From: Heracleum sosnowskyi
Taxonomy: Eukaryota; Streptophyta; Magnoliopsida; Apiales; Apiaceae
DNA: 64,000 nucleotides
Assembly: GCA_030848705.1 (NCBI GenBank)
Contig: CM061243.1
Location: 120,862,674-120,926,673, forward strand
Direction: 5' to 3'
In this document: positions 22,289 through 34,050 of the stretch, piece after piece
Layout of the letters: every line of letters begins with the position of its first letter
How positions within the stretch are numbered: position 1 is the first letter of the stretch
Translations under genes and position numbers: made by a program
The notes under the pieces: generated by a model
What the model was told of the DNA's origin: nothing
Database searches by the model: none
Seen by the model: only the letters and a program-made list of their open reading frames with translations

Positions 22289-24988
22289 GCTCATGTTCCT
22301 TGCAGAACTCATAGTCTAAAAACTATTATTTACATTTTAAAATAATATATATTATAATATAGAGTTCAGGGACAAAATTGTCCAAAAACATAAGATATAC
22401 AATTTAGACGCAACTAATATTTGATTAACAATTATAATCAAACACCGACATCGATCACAAAATTCTCCATTAAAATCACAAAATCTAACCATTATTTTCA
22501 TCAATTTTTGAGAGAAAATTCAAGTTAAGGTATAAAACACACTATATGATAACAGTGTTCAACAGCAGAACATTTACATACAAGTAAGTTCTATACAAGT
22601 AAGTTCTAGAACTTTATAATTCATGTTTTTTACTTAAAATCAGAGTGTGCATAATTTTTAAGTTCAACTGTTGAATATTAAATGTATGGTATAAATATAA
22701 TATGATATAACAATGTTCAACAACAGAACATTGTTAAAAAATAAGTTCAGTTGCAGAATTTTGTAACAGAAGTAAGTTCAGTTGTAAAACTTTGAATTTT
22801 TTGTGCATAATTTTTAAAATTCAATAGCATAACAATGTATTTTTACTACGAAACAAAACAAGTTAAGTATTAGAACTCTATTATCTCATGAATTATTTTT
22901 TTTCTTAAAAATGTTTTAATAAAATAATTTTTTTGAAGAAAACAAATTTTAAAATTGAAAAATCAGCCAACAAATATATGAGATTAAAAAAATTAATAAA
23001 AAGAGATGAGTAACTGATTAAATTTTCTTATTTAAATTAATTGAGTTAATAGTGTATTTGTTTTTATTTTCAACAATACCCTTACAAAAAATTTATACTT
23101 AAAAATGAAATAAATTTGGACAGTTTATTTAAAGGTAATCCAACAACTAATAATAGTTCTATAATTTTTTTAGTATTGGGTTTTCTCTTGATTATCGTGC
23201 AATAATATCTAGTTGTTGAACTATAGTGAACATTAAGAAGCGGTTGTTGTTGTTAAGGTGATCTGACCTGGCAATTCGGATAATCGGTTCGGTTTTGGAT
23301 CGGATTAATCTCGGATCAGATCAACTTTCGGTTATGATATATTTTGGTATAATTCGGATCGGATCGGATCTGATTCGGTTCGGGTCTAATTCGGATTAAA
23401 ATCGGGTAAAATTTGGATTAAAATCGGATGAATTTGGTTCGGATCAAATTCAGTTCGGATCTTTTCGGATCATTACCTATTCATTTTTTTTATTTGTAAG
23501 ACTTTAAAAAATATCTTAATATTAAATATATATATTTTTACTATAAAATAATGTACTTTTTTCATAAGAAATTATTCTAATGATCAATTTTGCTTATAAA
23601 TAGATTAATTTATTGAATTTTAATATACGTGGATTATGATCTATAAAAATTATAACTCAACTAACACTGAATTCACCATTTTTTTAGTTCGGATTTAAAT
23701 TAGATCCCGTATTTTGAATCATATTCGGTTCGGATAATTTATTATTCGATTATGATCGGTTCCGGATCATAATCGGATCAGATAATTTTCGGTTAAATTT
23801 TCGGATCGGTTCAAATCAATTTTCGGATCATTATCGGATTAACTAATTCGGATACAAAATCGGATTCGGTTCGGTTCTTCGGATCCGGACCCAAACCCAA
23901 TTTGCCGGGTCTTCACACCCGGTTTGGTTTTGATTTGATGTTTGGTTGGGTCAGATGTTTTAACCCCTCATATTTTCAATGATATTATGGATAATTACTT
24001 TTTTGTTCCACTTATTTTGTCCTCGTTTGAGTTTGTTAGTCAAACTTATCCAACTTTGACCTTAAATAATAATTTTAATTTTCATGTGTTCAAATTTTTT
24101 AAAATGCAATATACATATGTATAATAAATTAAAAAACAAATTTTGTTTTTTGACTTATAAACTAAATTAACAATATACATATATAAAATATATCACTTAC
24201 TTCTTCATTAAAGTAAGAATATTTCATGTGCTATAAAAAATTAGTTAGCATATTAATTTAACCGGGTTAGGCTCAATAGAGAACTAATCACTAAAAAAGA
24301 ACTTTAGAACTGTTATAAGCCGTTGGATTATTACTAGATCAACTGTTCAGATTCAACTCATTTTTATATACACAATCTTATAAGGGTATTCTTGGAATAA
24401 AAAGATTCTACTGTCGAACCTATTTTGTTTCATAGTATAAATACAGTGTTCTGCAGCTGAATTTTAAAAGTTATGCATATGGATTTCAAAGTTCTACAAC
24501 TGAACTTACTTTTTTTCACAAAGTTCTACAAGTGAATTTGATTATTTTTATAATGTCCAGCTGTTGAACAATGTTATTCACATTATTTTCATACCATAAC
24601 TTTCGTGTTCTACCGCTGAACATAAAAGTCATGCAATCGAATTTGAAATCAAACACATAAATTTTAAATTTCTGCAACTGAACTTACTTGTATTTAAATG
24701 TTCTGCTGAACATTGTTATCTGATATTGTGTTTATACAATAACTTGAATATTTTCACAAAAAATGATAAAAATAATTGGGGAAATTTTATGATGATGATG
24801 GAGAATTTTGTGATCGATATCGATGTATGATTATTATCGTTAATAAAATATTAATTAGCTCTAAATTATGTATTTTGTGTTTTTGGACAATTTTACCCAT
24901 GACCTTCATATAATAAATATATATTATTTTAAAAAATAAGATAGAGTTCTAAGGGTTTTAAGGTTAAGGGTTCTACAAAGAACATGAC
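22289..24988. mobile_element. Long inverted-repeat element, possibly Mutator-like MITE pair
   Basis: The left arm (about 22289-22880) and right arm (about 24380-24988) are inverted copies. Both ends read GGSTCATGTTCYTTGYAGAAC inward, followed by related stretches (the 'aaataatatatat' run, 'acaaaattgtcc' and its partner, 'cgatcacaaaattctcc', and repeated 'aacttacttNNN'-type motifs with 'gttctNcaNctgaac'). Long inverted arms are typical of Mutator-like elements, but I found no convincing 9-bp TSD. The centre carries another insertion (23264-23912). Confidence 0.6.
23264..23912. mobile_element. Non-autonomous TIR element with CGGAT-rich subterminal repeats
   Basis: The left end GACCTGGCAATTCGG and the right end CCCAATTTGCCGGGTC are imperfect inverted repeats. 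They resemble the TAGACCTGGCAATTCG terminus of the hAT element at 26819-29812. Subterminal regions are saturated with TCGGAT/ATCCGA motifs. No clear 8-bp TSD was found, so the exact ends are uncertain. Confidence 0.6.
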
Positions 24989-25398
24989 CCTAATTTAACC
25001 CAGTAATATAAAGATATTATAATAAAAGTAAAATAAGTTCATATCATATTAATATTTAAATTTATTTTATGTATTTTTTTGGCAAAATAATTGCATGTAA
25101 GTGTTGTTGAATATGAATGTTTACGTAAATACGAGAGGAGGGTGTGAATGTATTACTCTCGATTTCTTGAATTCTGATATGTATTAACAACAAAGTACAA
25201 CTTCTGTGTATATGAAATGCGGAATAAGAAATAACACCAATAAAAAAAAGTTTATCAATGTAATATTTATTAGACAAATGTTGCTACAAACTGTGAATAC
25301 AAAATATTCCCAGCTTCTACAAAATATTCCCAGCTTCTATATTTTTTTAAGAGAGATTTACACTTGAAAAAATCTTGACAACTAAAGAAGTGTGCACT

Positions 25399-26428
25399 TA
25401 GAGCCTGTCCTGAGGCCTAAGTCATTTATGCTCTTGAATGGGGGCACCAAAAAAATCAAAGTTTAAGGGCACAATTTTTTAAAAATATGTATATGTGGGA
25501 GATATTTTTTTTTTTAAATAGAGGCACAAAAAAAATTTCGGGGCACACACAAAAAAATATTAAGACTAAAGTAATACAAAAGTAAAGAAAATAAGGGACA
25601 CAATTTTATTCTTTTGGTTTTGTTTTGTTTAAATCAGAGAAGCACATAAAAAAAATATAGACAGACAATAGACACGTAAATATTAAAAATTACTTTAACA
25701 ACCTTAAAAAAACAGGGTTATACGATTCCTCTCCTCTCATGTGTCTCTCCTCTAGTTGGCTCTTTTAATCACTGACTTAAGATGAAAAAACATCGATCTG
25801 GAGCTCAAGGAAGAAAAATCAACCAACAAAGTGCTGATTTTTAGAAGATTACAAAAAAGGTGGAGGACTTCTTAGATTTATGAAATCAGCAAATACTTTT
25901 AACAATGAAGAAATTGATGAAAATATTAATGCTGGAGACGCTCGGGAAGATGAAAATATGGTTAATGTTGAGAATCCAATTACTGATGAAGAAAAATTGT
26001 TGCCTAATGTTGAGAATCCAATTACCGATGAAGAATTGCGTGACAATACAGAAGAAGATAATGATATTGAAGAAAATAAAACTCAGGAAGCTAATTATAT
26101 AGATATCTATGATCCTGGAAATTGGGACAACATTGATAACGAATTTAGAGACTTCATCGTCGAGAAAGGTTCAGTAAGAATTCAGGTTGATGAAGATTTT
26201 TTCTTTTCGCGTGATGTTAATAAAAGACATTTTACACGTGCATATTACACTCGAAAATTGGGCAACGAGGAAACATTTTTTCTAGACGGCGCAATGACGT
26301 ATGTGACTTATTTTGAAGGTAAGTGTCTTTTACATCATCTATTTTTTTTTAACCCTTCTTGTGGTATTCTTGTTGGGGCACTATTTTTTTTCACTTGGGG
26401 CTTCATAAATCCCAGGGTCGGCCCTGTG
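25399..26428 (+). mobile_element. hAT-derived element with 5' fragment of a TTF-type transposase gene
   Basis: 1030-bp element flanked by an exact 8-bp repeat TGTGCACT (25391-25398 and 26429-26436). The ends TAGAGCCTGTCCTGAGGCC and CCAGGGTCGGCCCTGTG are imperfect inverted repeats, and 'GGGGCAC' motifs recur near both ends. The interior carries a transposase-like reading frame (next entry) but no catalytic or dimerisation domain, so the element is non-autonomous. Confidence 0.88.
25880..26323 (+). pseudogene. N-terminal fragment of a hAT (TTF/ZMYM-type) transposase
   Basis: Open frame starting MKSANTFNNEEIDENINAGD with an acidic N-terminus, a duplicated VENPITDEE motif (residues about 29-55), and then YDPGNWDNIDNEFRDFIVEK and RHFTRAYYTRKLGNEE. 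This is the conserved region preceding the TTF zinc finger in plant hAT transposases of the ZMYM-like group. A GTAAG donor follows EGK at about 26320. After it the frame runs into the element's own 3' end, so the zinc finger, catalytic core and dimerisation domain are missing. Confidence 0.65.
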
Positions 26429-27289
26429 TGTGCACTTATATTGTTGTGCACAGTTCATGGTTATAAATTAAAAAAAGATAAATCCTAATTTGTACAAAAT
26501 GGTTTTCTAAGGAAACATAGATCCACTTTTTTAGTTGTCCTTCTGTTGAATTTCTCCCCAAGTTTCTTTGCAGACTTTCCATGTGTACCCTGCAACAAAT
26601 GGATCACTACAGGTACACAAAGTTTGTTGATTCTTTGTCTCCAAAAATCTTTGTAAAGTTTTTCTATAGTCTCAAAATATTTTTGGCTAAGTCCCCGATT
26701 CGATATCTCTGATACAACTGATTCGATATCTCTGATACAACTGATTCGATAACTGTTTTCTCGAATGAGTATTCCCGAACTTCTCGAATAAGTGTATTTT
26801 GACATCTCTAATCCCATATAGAGCCGGTAATTTCGTACACGACACGATAATTACGGGCTTGATTTTACCTTTTCGGTACACGAACACGAAAATACACGAA
26901 CACGAAATTACACGAGCGAATTTTGTGTCGGTTTTGGGTTTATCCTTGGGTACACGACACAAAACAAAAGTACACGAAATAATTAAATAATTATATAAAT
27001 ATTTTAAAATTATATAAATACATATCATAAAAAAATATTGTATATATTATTTTTATACAAAATTATATACTCAAAATATTGTATATCATAAATACTCAAA
27101 AATCAAAATAATCTGTATGACCGTATGTATTGGTCAATGGTCAGCACTCAACCGTGGTTTTAACTTTTATCTCACATTTAGTTTTGTCGACTTCGGTCTT
27201 TAACTTAAAATTGGGGATTTAGGGTTTTTTACTTTCAGTCGCCGCTACTTCACTATTTTCTAATAAATTCGACAATCTTACAAGATTTG

Positions 27290-28775
27290 TGATGGAGGAA
27301 ATAAACCCTAATATTGAGGTAATCTTCAGTTTTTCACTCTCTTTATTTTCGATTTGAGAATATTTTGATAATTAATTGTGAATATTTCGGTAATCAATTG
27401 TCAATATTGTTTATACATTATGAATCCTTGAGCGATGATGAAGGCGATATGCACGACGAAGACAAAAATGATGAATCAAAAGACCCTACCGACCCGAAAG
27501 ATTCGACACAAGGCTCAAGCAAACCTGCAAAAAAATAAGCGCAAAAAACGAAGATCTAAAGCTTGGGAGACATTCGATGAACTTTCGATTGAGCGGATAA
27601 TGTGCTCAATGTCAGATGCTCCAAATGTGGGTATACTTGTGTTTACAACTCGGTGAATGGGACTGGTAATATGCTTAAACATCAAAAAGTTTGTCTAAGC
27701 ACTGGAGATATATGGCAAATGATATTGTCTAGCAGTCAAGGATCTATCTCGGTACGGAACTCATATTTCGATCCAAAAATATTCAGAGATATGATATCAA
27801 ATGTTGTGGTAAGACTAGGGCTGTGCATTCGGTTAAAACCGAACCGAACCGAAATTTTTTTCGGTTAACCGAAACCGAAATTATGGAAAAAGTCCTACCG
27901 AAAACCAAACCGAACTATTTTCGGTTTTGAAACCGAACCGAAATTATTATTTCGATTTTTACCGAAAACCGAAAATTGAAAAAAAAATGCTAGAAATTAG
28001 AATTACGGAAAAAAACATACTGAAATTTTGAGTTCACCACAAATCATTTTGCAGCTAGTTTACAGTTACAAATTTAAAACAATTAGAATTCAAATTTAAG
28101 CTACTTGATAAGTTTACCTTGAATAACAAGAATGAAAAACCAGCTCTTGGACAACAGGCAAGTAGTAGGCAACAACTATGAAAAATAAAATGAGACTGTT
28201 TAAACCACACAGGACAAAACAAACAAACCTAACAAAATGACGGTAACAGACATACGCAAAAACAAAACAAAGATCATTATTATTATTAATATAAATGTTT
28301 TATAAATTAATAAAAATTCGGTTATTTATTCGGTTTTTCGGTTAACCGCGGTTAAAAACCGAAATTATCAAAATTTTCTTACCGAAAACCGAACCGAATT
28401 TTGAATATTGGTTAACCGAACCGAAATTATTTCGGTTATTCGGTTCGGTTATCGGTTAACCGAACTGAATGCACACCCCTGGGTAAGACATAATCTCCCT
28501 CTTTCATTTGTTGAGTATGAAGGTATTAGGGATGAATTCTTATATGCAAATCCTCAAGCTACATTGGTTAGTAGGAACACTTTAAAAAGTGATATAGTGA
28601 CGCTTTACAAATATGAAAAAAAAACTGCTGTTTAATTTGTTTAAAAATTATGATGGTAGAGTTTGTCTTACTTCGGATTTATGGACATCCGTTGCAACTG
28701 ATGGGTACATAACAATTACGGTTCATTATATCACGGATGATTGGGTATTGCATCAAAAGTTACTGAATTTTTTGT
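27290..28775 (+). pseudogene. hAT transposase (BED zinc finger, RICESLEEPER-like), decayed and interrupted
   Basis: A short first exon (MEEINPNIE then GTAAT) is followed at about 27428 by an acidic segment, a KRRSKAWETFDELS stretch, and after frame shifts a BED-type finger (CSKCGYTCVYNSVNGTGNML, then KHQKVC). The frame continues to FDPKIFRDMISNVVVR, is cut by the nested MITE, and resumes at 28490 with HNLPLSFVEYEGIRDEFLYA, then after another shift RVCLTSDLWTSVATDGYITI and VHYITDDWVLHQKLLNF. The last is the conserved hAT catalytic-region start. Everything downstream, including the dimerisation domain, is missing. In-frame stops near 27537 and 28633 and the frame shifts show it is inactive. Confidence 0.82.
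27832..28482. mobile_element. hAT MITE nested in the transposase pseudogene
   Basis: Begins about 27832 with TAGGGCTGTGCATTCGGTTAA and ends about 28482 with GAATGCACACCCCTG. The ends are inverted repeats, and GGTAAGAC is duplicated on each side as an 8-bp TSD. Both subterminal regions are packed with AACCGAA/TTCGGTT motifs. Removing it rejoins the transposase frame. The start TAGGGCTG is shared with the MITE at 1262-1941. Confidence 0.88.
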
Positions 28776-29820
28776 ATTAGCCTTCATCGCGTACGTCTAA
28801 CAATATGTGATTTTAGAGTAAGGAAAGTATTGCAGTCAGCAAACTGTAGGCCAACTAGGTAGTTCATCCTTCTGTAAAACCTTTGTTTCAAAAAAAACAA
28901 CAACATCATAATGCTCTGTATCAAAAGAATTTAGTGCTATTTAGCTTTTTGTTAGTTAGAATTTGAAGAACCTTTATGGACCGGGGTTAAAATTAGTGTT
29001 GTTTATCTTTGTAATTTCATAGAGCATCATAAAAAACTTATGAAACAAGTTTATTATCTTTGTTTTATGGTTGCAATGATTTCCGGTTAATCAAATTGTT
29101 AGGCGTACTTGAAATCTGGTGGCTTTGTTGGGATTACAATATAATGATTTGATTGCCTATAACTTGTCTAGATAACTAGATTTGTCATCATCATTTATGT
29201 TTCTCATTTGGGAAGTCTTTAAGCAATGCATTTTGATGTACTACACCGTTTATGCTTGCAATTTAGATTGTATTTATTCTTTATTATATTTTGTTGTCTT
29301 GTAGCAATGCTGCTTATTTCTGAATTCTGACTTGCATCTTGGCAGCGTGGCAGCGCATGTCACCACATTTCACAAAGAAAACCAGACTGCAATGCAAAGA
29401 TGTGCACCCTGAATCCCTGATCTTGTGAACATGTGGAATGTAGAGCTTTATTTATGTTTTCCCTTTAATTTTATGTTCTCTTGAATTCTGATGTAACCAT
29501 GAATTTTAAATTATGTTCCCCTGAATTCTGATGTAACCATAAATTTTATACATTTTGGTGACTTTTCTCTTCATTTTCGTGTACCCCATTTCGTTTCATG
29601 TACAATTTCGTTTCGTTTAAGATACTATTTCGTATCGTTTTCGTTTTCGTTTCGTGTACACAATAAGTACACGACAAATTTCGTGTACTTTTCGTTTTAC
29701 AAAATGGGTACACGAATTTATTTCGTTTCGTTAATGGTTTAACCTCTTAATACATGAAACACAAAAGTACACGACACGAAAGTACACGACACGACACGAA
29801 TTGCCAGGTCTAATCCCATA

Positions 29821-30757
29821 TATCTCGAATTAGTATAACTTGACTTCTCTAATCCTAGAAATCTCGAATTAGGTATTTGCACTTCTCGAATCTTCACAAA
29901 ATACTTCTCGAATGGTGGCTTCTCTAATGGACATTTCTTCACTTCTCGAATCTTCACAGTACTCCACTATTTAATAGCCTTATTTGAGTTTCCACGAGCA
30001 TGATCAATTGATCGTCTTCCATGTATTATTCCATTAACATATTTACATAGGGTTACACAAATTTTAATTGAAACATCTAAATACTGATTGTATAACCTTT
30101 GAGAGACAAAGGGTTTCTCCAGTTAAGGAGTCAAGTAACTAATGCAAAGTATTACAATAACATAGGCTTGCTATTAGATGTATTCATGCATGCCTCTCTA
30201 CCTAACATATGTTACGAGTTTTTTTATTCTTCATTTAAAAGTTAAAAAAATCGAACTACTACTGTTACTCATCTTATTCTTTATTTCTCTAATTTATGCT
30301 AAAAAGTAAAATTAGTTGAAAGAAAAAAATTAATTAAATATAAATAAAGTCACAGTTCAAGTATAATATTAATCTTATTTTTTTGGATAATTTTATGTAT
30401 TTATTAAAGTAAATTTTATGTAAGAATCGGTTATTTAAATAAAAAAAATGATAATTGAATATACATAAATAATACAACAGAAAACATGGCCCTTCATATA
30501 TTAGAGGCTCTCTCTGTGTGTGTGTGTATATATATATATATATTTGTGTGTGTGTATGCCTGATGCTCCTAGAGCCGACTCTAAATTCGAGAAAATCATA
30601 ATTATACTAATTTTGATATTGTGTCGTATATATGCATTTGTTATGCAAATTATTAATGAGTAAAATTGACTAACTTTATTAGCTATTAAAATTCACAAAG
30701 AAACGGTGTAAATATTAACCTCAAAATCGAAATATTAGTCAAAATCAAAATCATAAA
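29821..30757. other. LTR remainder and AT-rich intergenic DNA
   Basis: Up to about 30207 this is the right part of the putative second LTR. Beyond that is AT-rich sequence with a (GT)n(TA)n microsatellite at 30514-30556. No gene is seen. Confidence 0.45.
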
Positions 30758-31350
30758 CATATGAAAGCCCATTTAATATGACCCATAAATATATAAAGGC
30801 CCAATTCTAGAAACTTCCTTAGGTATTCAACACAAATACACTCCTATATATATATATCTACATCTACCATAGTTCAGATCGTGCCTACTCTAAAAACTCA
30901 AGTGATGAATGTTATCTCTTCTTATCAAAAATTGATCCCCTCAAAATTTTTCTTCTATCACAAGTACCTAGTCCAACTATAGCTCTATCCCAGGTACTCC
31001 AACTTATATCTCAGGTATTTTACGCAAACTCATACAAAATTGAAATATTTAATCATTTATACCTTGTAAATTTCATCGATATTTCATGTGAATTTTCTTT
31101 CCAAAATGCATATCACATATTTTTAAGATCTTTAATTTGATTTGCACAATTTTTATTGCATAATTCACAGATTATTGTTCAAGTTCATACATTGTTGATA
31201 ATTATTAATATGCAGTAAACAATGAAGAAAATGCTCCAAAAAATCTACAATCGCTCCTATACAGTTACAGGTAACATTTTTATATTAGTTAAAGTTACCA
31301 CATTTTACTTGTATGTTTTAGATCTATATAGTTATCTCTTTTATACAAAT
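30758..31350 (+). repeat. Promoter/first-exon-like repeat, copy A
   Basis: About 590 bp homologous to 40082-41150 in ubinuclein intron 6. Shared parts, in order: a 'gaaRgcccatttaatacgac'-like stretch, 'aaggcccRattctagaa', 'cgtgcct...aaaactcaagtgat', 'cttgtaaattt..at', and a near-identical block around 31213-31275 starting GCAGTAAACAATGAAGAAAA. That block looks like a splice acceptor followed by a short exon (ATGAAGAAAATGCTCCAAAA) and a GTAA donor. TGGGCC-type motifs and a TATA run upstream give it the look of a plant promoter plus intron-containing 5' leader. Confidence 0.65.
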
Positions 31351-31385
31351 GCATATCTGAAAACAATAGAAAAATATCTCTTTTA

Positions 31386-31578
31386 CAGTGTGATATCACC
31401 ATTGGCTAGCTAATCACATCTTGATTGCTCCGTGATGGACGCGAGTAGCACAAATGTCGATGATTGTGATGCGAATCACAAGGAGAGATTTTATGTAGAG
31501 CTAAAATCAGGCCAACCGAATATCGTTTGGTTGAAGATGTTGATGCGAGAGATTGAGGCTCTATGGGTTGCCGAATAG
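31386..31578 (+). pseudogene. Extra copy of ubinuclein exon 1
   Basis: The frame from the ATG at 31435 reads MDASSTNVDDCDANHKERFY, then VELKSGQPNIVWLKMLMRE and a stop at 31576-31578. It is a clear homologue of exon 1 of the ubinuclein-like gene at 34195. About 45 bp of 5' leader (CTAGCTAATC... to CGTGATGGACG) is also shared. There is no donor splice site equivalent, and the acidic SDDSSDEYEA end is lost, so it is a dead partial duplication 2.7 kb upstream of the intact gene. Confidence 0.85.
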
Positions 31579-32770
31579 GTGCATGGAGTTGTAAGTACCT
31601 AAAGAAGACATGGAGAATTTAAGCATCCGTGAGTTGCTGAATAAACACTGAAAGTTGTATTCTAGCAATTATAGGCAATAATTTTACTCGCGACTGCGTG
31701 TGTGACAAATGTTAGATATCTTTAACTGCTATATACAATGATTTATCGTGATTACTCGCATTTTTATTATCTAGCTAAGTTAAAATTAGATCAAGCTAAC
31801 TGATAAATCTCGTTCATAAAAAAATAAAAGAAAGAAAAATGTGAATATTGATGTCCATGTATTATAAAATTTGCTTATATTTAAATAAAAGTTGTAAAAA
31901 CTTATTTTGAGAAAATTAAAATTTTGTGTTCACGATAATGGTAGTTTTGTGCATTATTTGGGAGGTGATAGTAATTCTTGTTTTCCATTATTAGAAGGAT
32001 TCAATTTTTATCAAGAAAAATAATAATAAGGAAAACTAATATTTTTGTATAAATTAAATGTTATAATTGAAATAATTAATTATTTTTGATGATGGAATTT
32101 TCAAAAAATTCGTAACTAATACTTTTGGTCCAATTTTTAGCACTGTAACAAGAATAAAAATGATAAAACATTACATAAATTTGGCCAAAACATGAAGTCT
32201 AAAATTAATGACTATTTTTACTAATAGAAAACTTAATTCATATTCGACATTGTTGATTCTACGTTGATAAAAATCTATACATGATTTCATATAAATGCAT
32301 ACACGGTAAATCTATACCTGATTTCATGTAAGTGTATATACGCATACATGCACATTATATTCTTATTTATAACAAGCGTAAAATAGATCTTATACAGTAC
32401 AATAAAATTTGGTTATTTCGTTATTAGTAAAGATTGTTAGATCTTAAATAGATGTATGAGAATGGTTCAATTTAATATTAAAAAGTGCATTTGATTGTTA
32501 ATATGATTATATTCAAATACTAAAATATGCATTTTTATTATTTAAATAAAATCTAAATAGATTTTTTAAATTAAATAAAATTCTCAATATAAAATGTAAT
32601 TACTTTTTTTATTTTGTTTTTGAGTAATTTCAGTTGAATAATAATTGTTAAATCATCATTAATAAAAAATCCGTTCGTGAATGTTGGGTAAGTTACAAAA
32701 GTGTAAAGTAATATAATTATAATTTCTTTTAAAAAAAATATGTATATTGCATATTTGCATGAGTTATAAG
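31579..32770. other. AT-rich intergenic DNA
   Basis: No supported gene; open frames are short and composed of AT-rich shadow sequence. Confidence 0.4.
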
Positions 32771-33625
32771 TTAGTCCTGAAACAGCTTTGCACACTATGG
32801 TAGATTGTACATTTGCTTTAAATTGCTGGTCTCAGATCCAAGGCCATTTAATCACTGGCGAGTATAATTCCTTTCTACAGTGGTTCCACTTAGTACTTCA
32901 GCAACAGGACAAGGAACAATCCCTCATCACAGCTGTCGCATGCTGGATGTTGTGGAAACATCGTAACGAACTAGTATGGAATCAACGCAGCCTGACAACA
33001 ACAGAGGTGGTAAAATTTGCAGCTTCTATTCTTGATCAGTGGAGAGGTGTCCAAGACAGAACCTTCGATCCATTCATGGGTTTCATGACTCAACATGATG
33101 GAGATGGACACTGGCACAAACCATCAGTCAACAGTATCAAGATCAATGCAGACGCAACCATTTTTGTAGACACGGGTAGGTTCAGCCATGCTATTGTAGT
33201 CCGAGATCATGAAGGCGGTTTGGTTGAAGCAAGATCAGTTTGTAGACAAGGGTGTGTTACTCCTGAATTAGCAGAAGCCTTTGGAATTAAAGAAGCATTG
33301 AGTTGGGCAATGAAAAACACCAACAAGGACATAGTTGTTGAGTCCGATTGCTTGCAGCTGGTACAGGCCATAAGGAGCTCTTTGCCTGGCCTTTCTTATC
33401 TAGGAAGGGTGATTCAAGAGTGCCGTGACTTGATTACCAGTTTACAACATAAAAACATTTGTTTAAGATTTGTTAAACGATTCGCGAACAAAGTAGCTTA
33501 CTACTTAGCGAGGTACAGTAGTTCAATAGATCGTATTTGGAGAGTCCACTCCGATTTTCATCATGTATTGTTGGAAGATTTGAATGAATAAAGTCACACG
33601 CTTTTCTGGTAAAAAAAAAGAAGAA
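32770..33625 (+). mobile_element. 5'-truncated LINE: RNase H end of a non-LTR retrotransposon
   Basis: A 267-codon frame (32788-33591) begins in a zf-RVT-like stretch (HTMVDCTFALNCW) and continues into an RNase H domain. The acidic residues of the RNase H core are visible as IKINADATIF (Asp), ELAEAFGIKEAL (Glu) and VVESDCLQLV (Asp). The C-terminal NKVAYYLARY block replaces the usual NxVADxLA, so the last Asp is Tyr here. A poly-A-like run follows shortly after the stop (33611-33619). The reverse transcriptase and endonuclease are missing, as expected of a 5'-truncated insertion. A clear TSD was not found. The unbroken frame could also mean a recent insertion or a host gene of RNase H origin. 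Confidence 0.75.
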
Positions 33626-33984
33626 GATAAATTAGGCGTAAAAAGTTAGTATGTCCACAAATATTTTAATTATAAAATCAAATATTTTAAAAATTTAGAC
33701 ATCGATTTGACACGGTTTCATTTTCAAAATTCAAATAATTAACCGATTTTTAAATACTTTTTTTTAACATCGATCGACTACTCGAATTGACATCCGATTT
33801 TCAAGTAATCACCGGAGTTAACACCGATAAAATCTAAACCATTTTTTAGTAAAACCATTTCGATTTATATTGGGAAACGTACAGGGCCCAAAAAGAAGTT
33901 GGCAGCAGCTGAGCAAAACAAACCAGTATCCTGAGTCAAAAATCAAGCATTACCAATCAGAGTTGAAATTTGCAGCAACAAAAC

Positions 33985-33988
<4 letters not shown>

Positions 33989-34037
<49 letters not shown>
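33989..34037. repeat. (CT)n microsatellite upstream of the ubinuclein-like gene
   Basis: About 49 bp of pure CT dinucleotide ending just before the candidate TATA box. The pyrimidine strand is the coding strand, as in many plant core promoters and leaders. Confidence 0.95.
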
Positions 34038-34040
<3 letters not shown>

Positions 34041-34043
34041 ATC

Positions 34044-34050
34044 TATAAAT
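34044..34050 (+). promoter_or_regulatory. Candidate TATA box of the ubinuclein-like gene
   Basis: TATAAAT 145 bp upstream of the start codon, directly after the CT tract. A TGGGCCC-type motif lies at 33884-33890. The arrangement predicts a leader of about 115 bp. Inference only. Confidence 0.5.

Larger units (their letters stand above)
26819..29812 (+). mobile_element. Degenerate hAT element (2994 bp) with nested MITE
   Basis: Flanked by an exact 8-bp repeat ATCCCATA (26811-26818 and 29813-29820). The ends TAGAGCCGGTAATTTCG and CGAATTGCCAGGTCTA are imperfect inverted repeats, followed on both sides by arrays of TACACGA/TCGTGTA motifs (26835-26985 and 29575-29800), a typical transposase-binding arrangement. 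The interior holds a decayed BED-finger transposase gene, interrupted by a second hAT MITE at 27832-28482. Confidence 0.92.
25117..30207. mobile_element. Putative second solo LTR, split by two hAT insertions
   Basis: The left end TGTTTACGTAAATACGAGAG and the right end CCTAACA mirror the solo LTR at 8933-10159. They share the 'gaggNgggtgNgaatg' block, the 'atgcggaat' block, a 'tgtgcaca' block in the middle, and an array of short motifs (here CTTCTCGAAT, at 26690-26815 and 29820-29955). Once the hAT elements at 25399-26428 and 26819-29812 are removed, the remaining length is about 1.07 kb, similar to the first LTR. An exact TSD is not evident. Confidence 0.5.
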
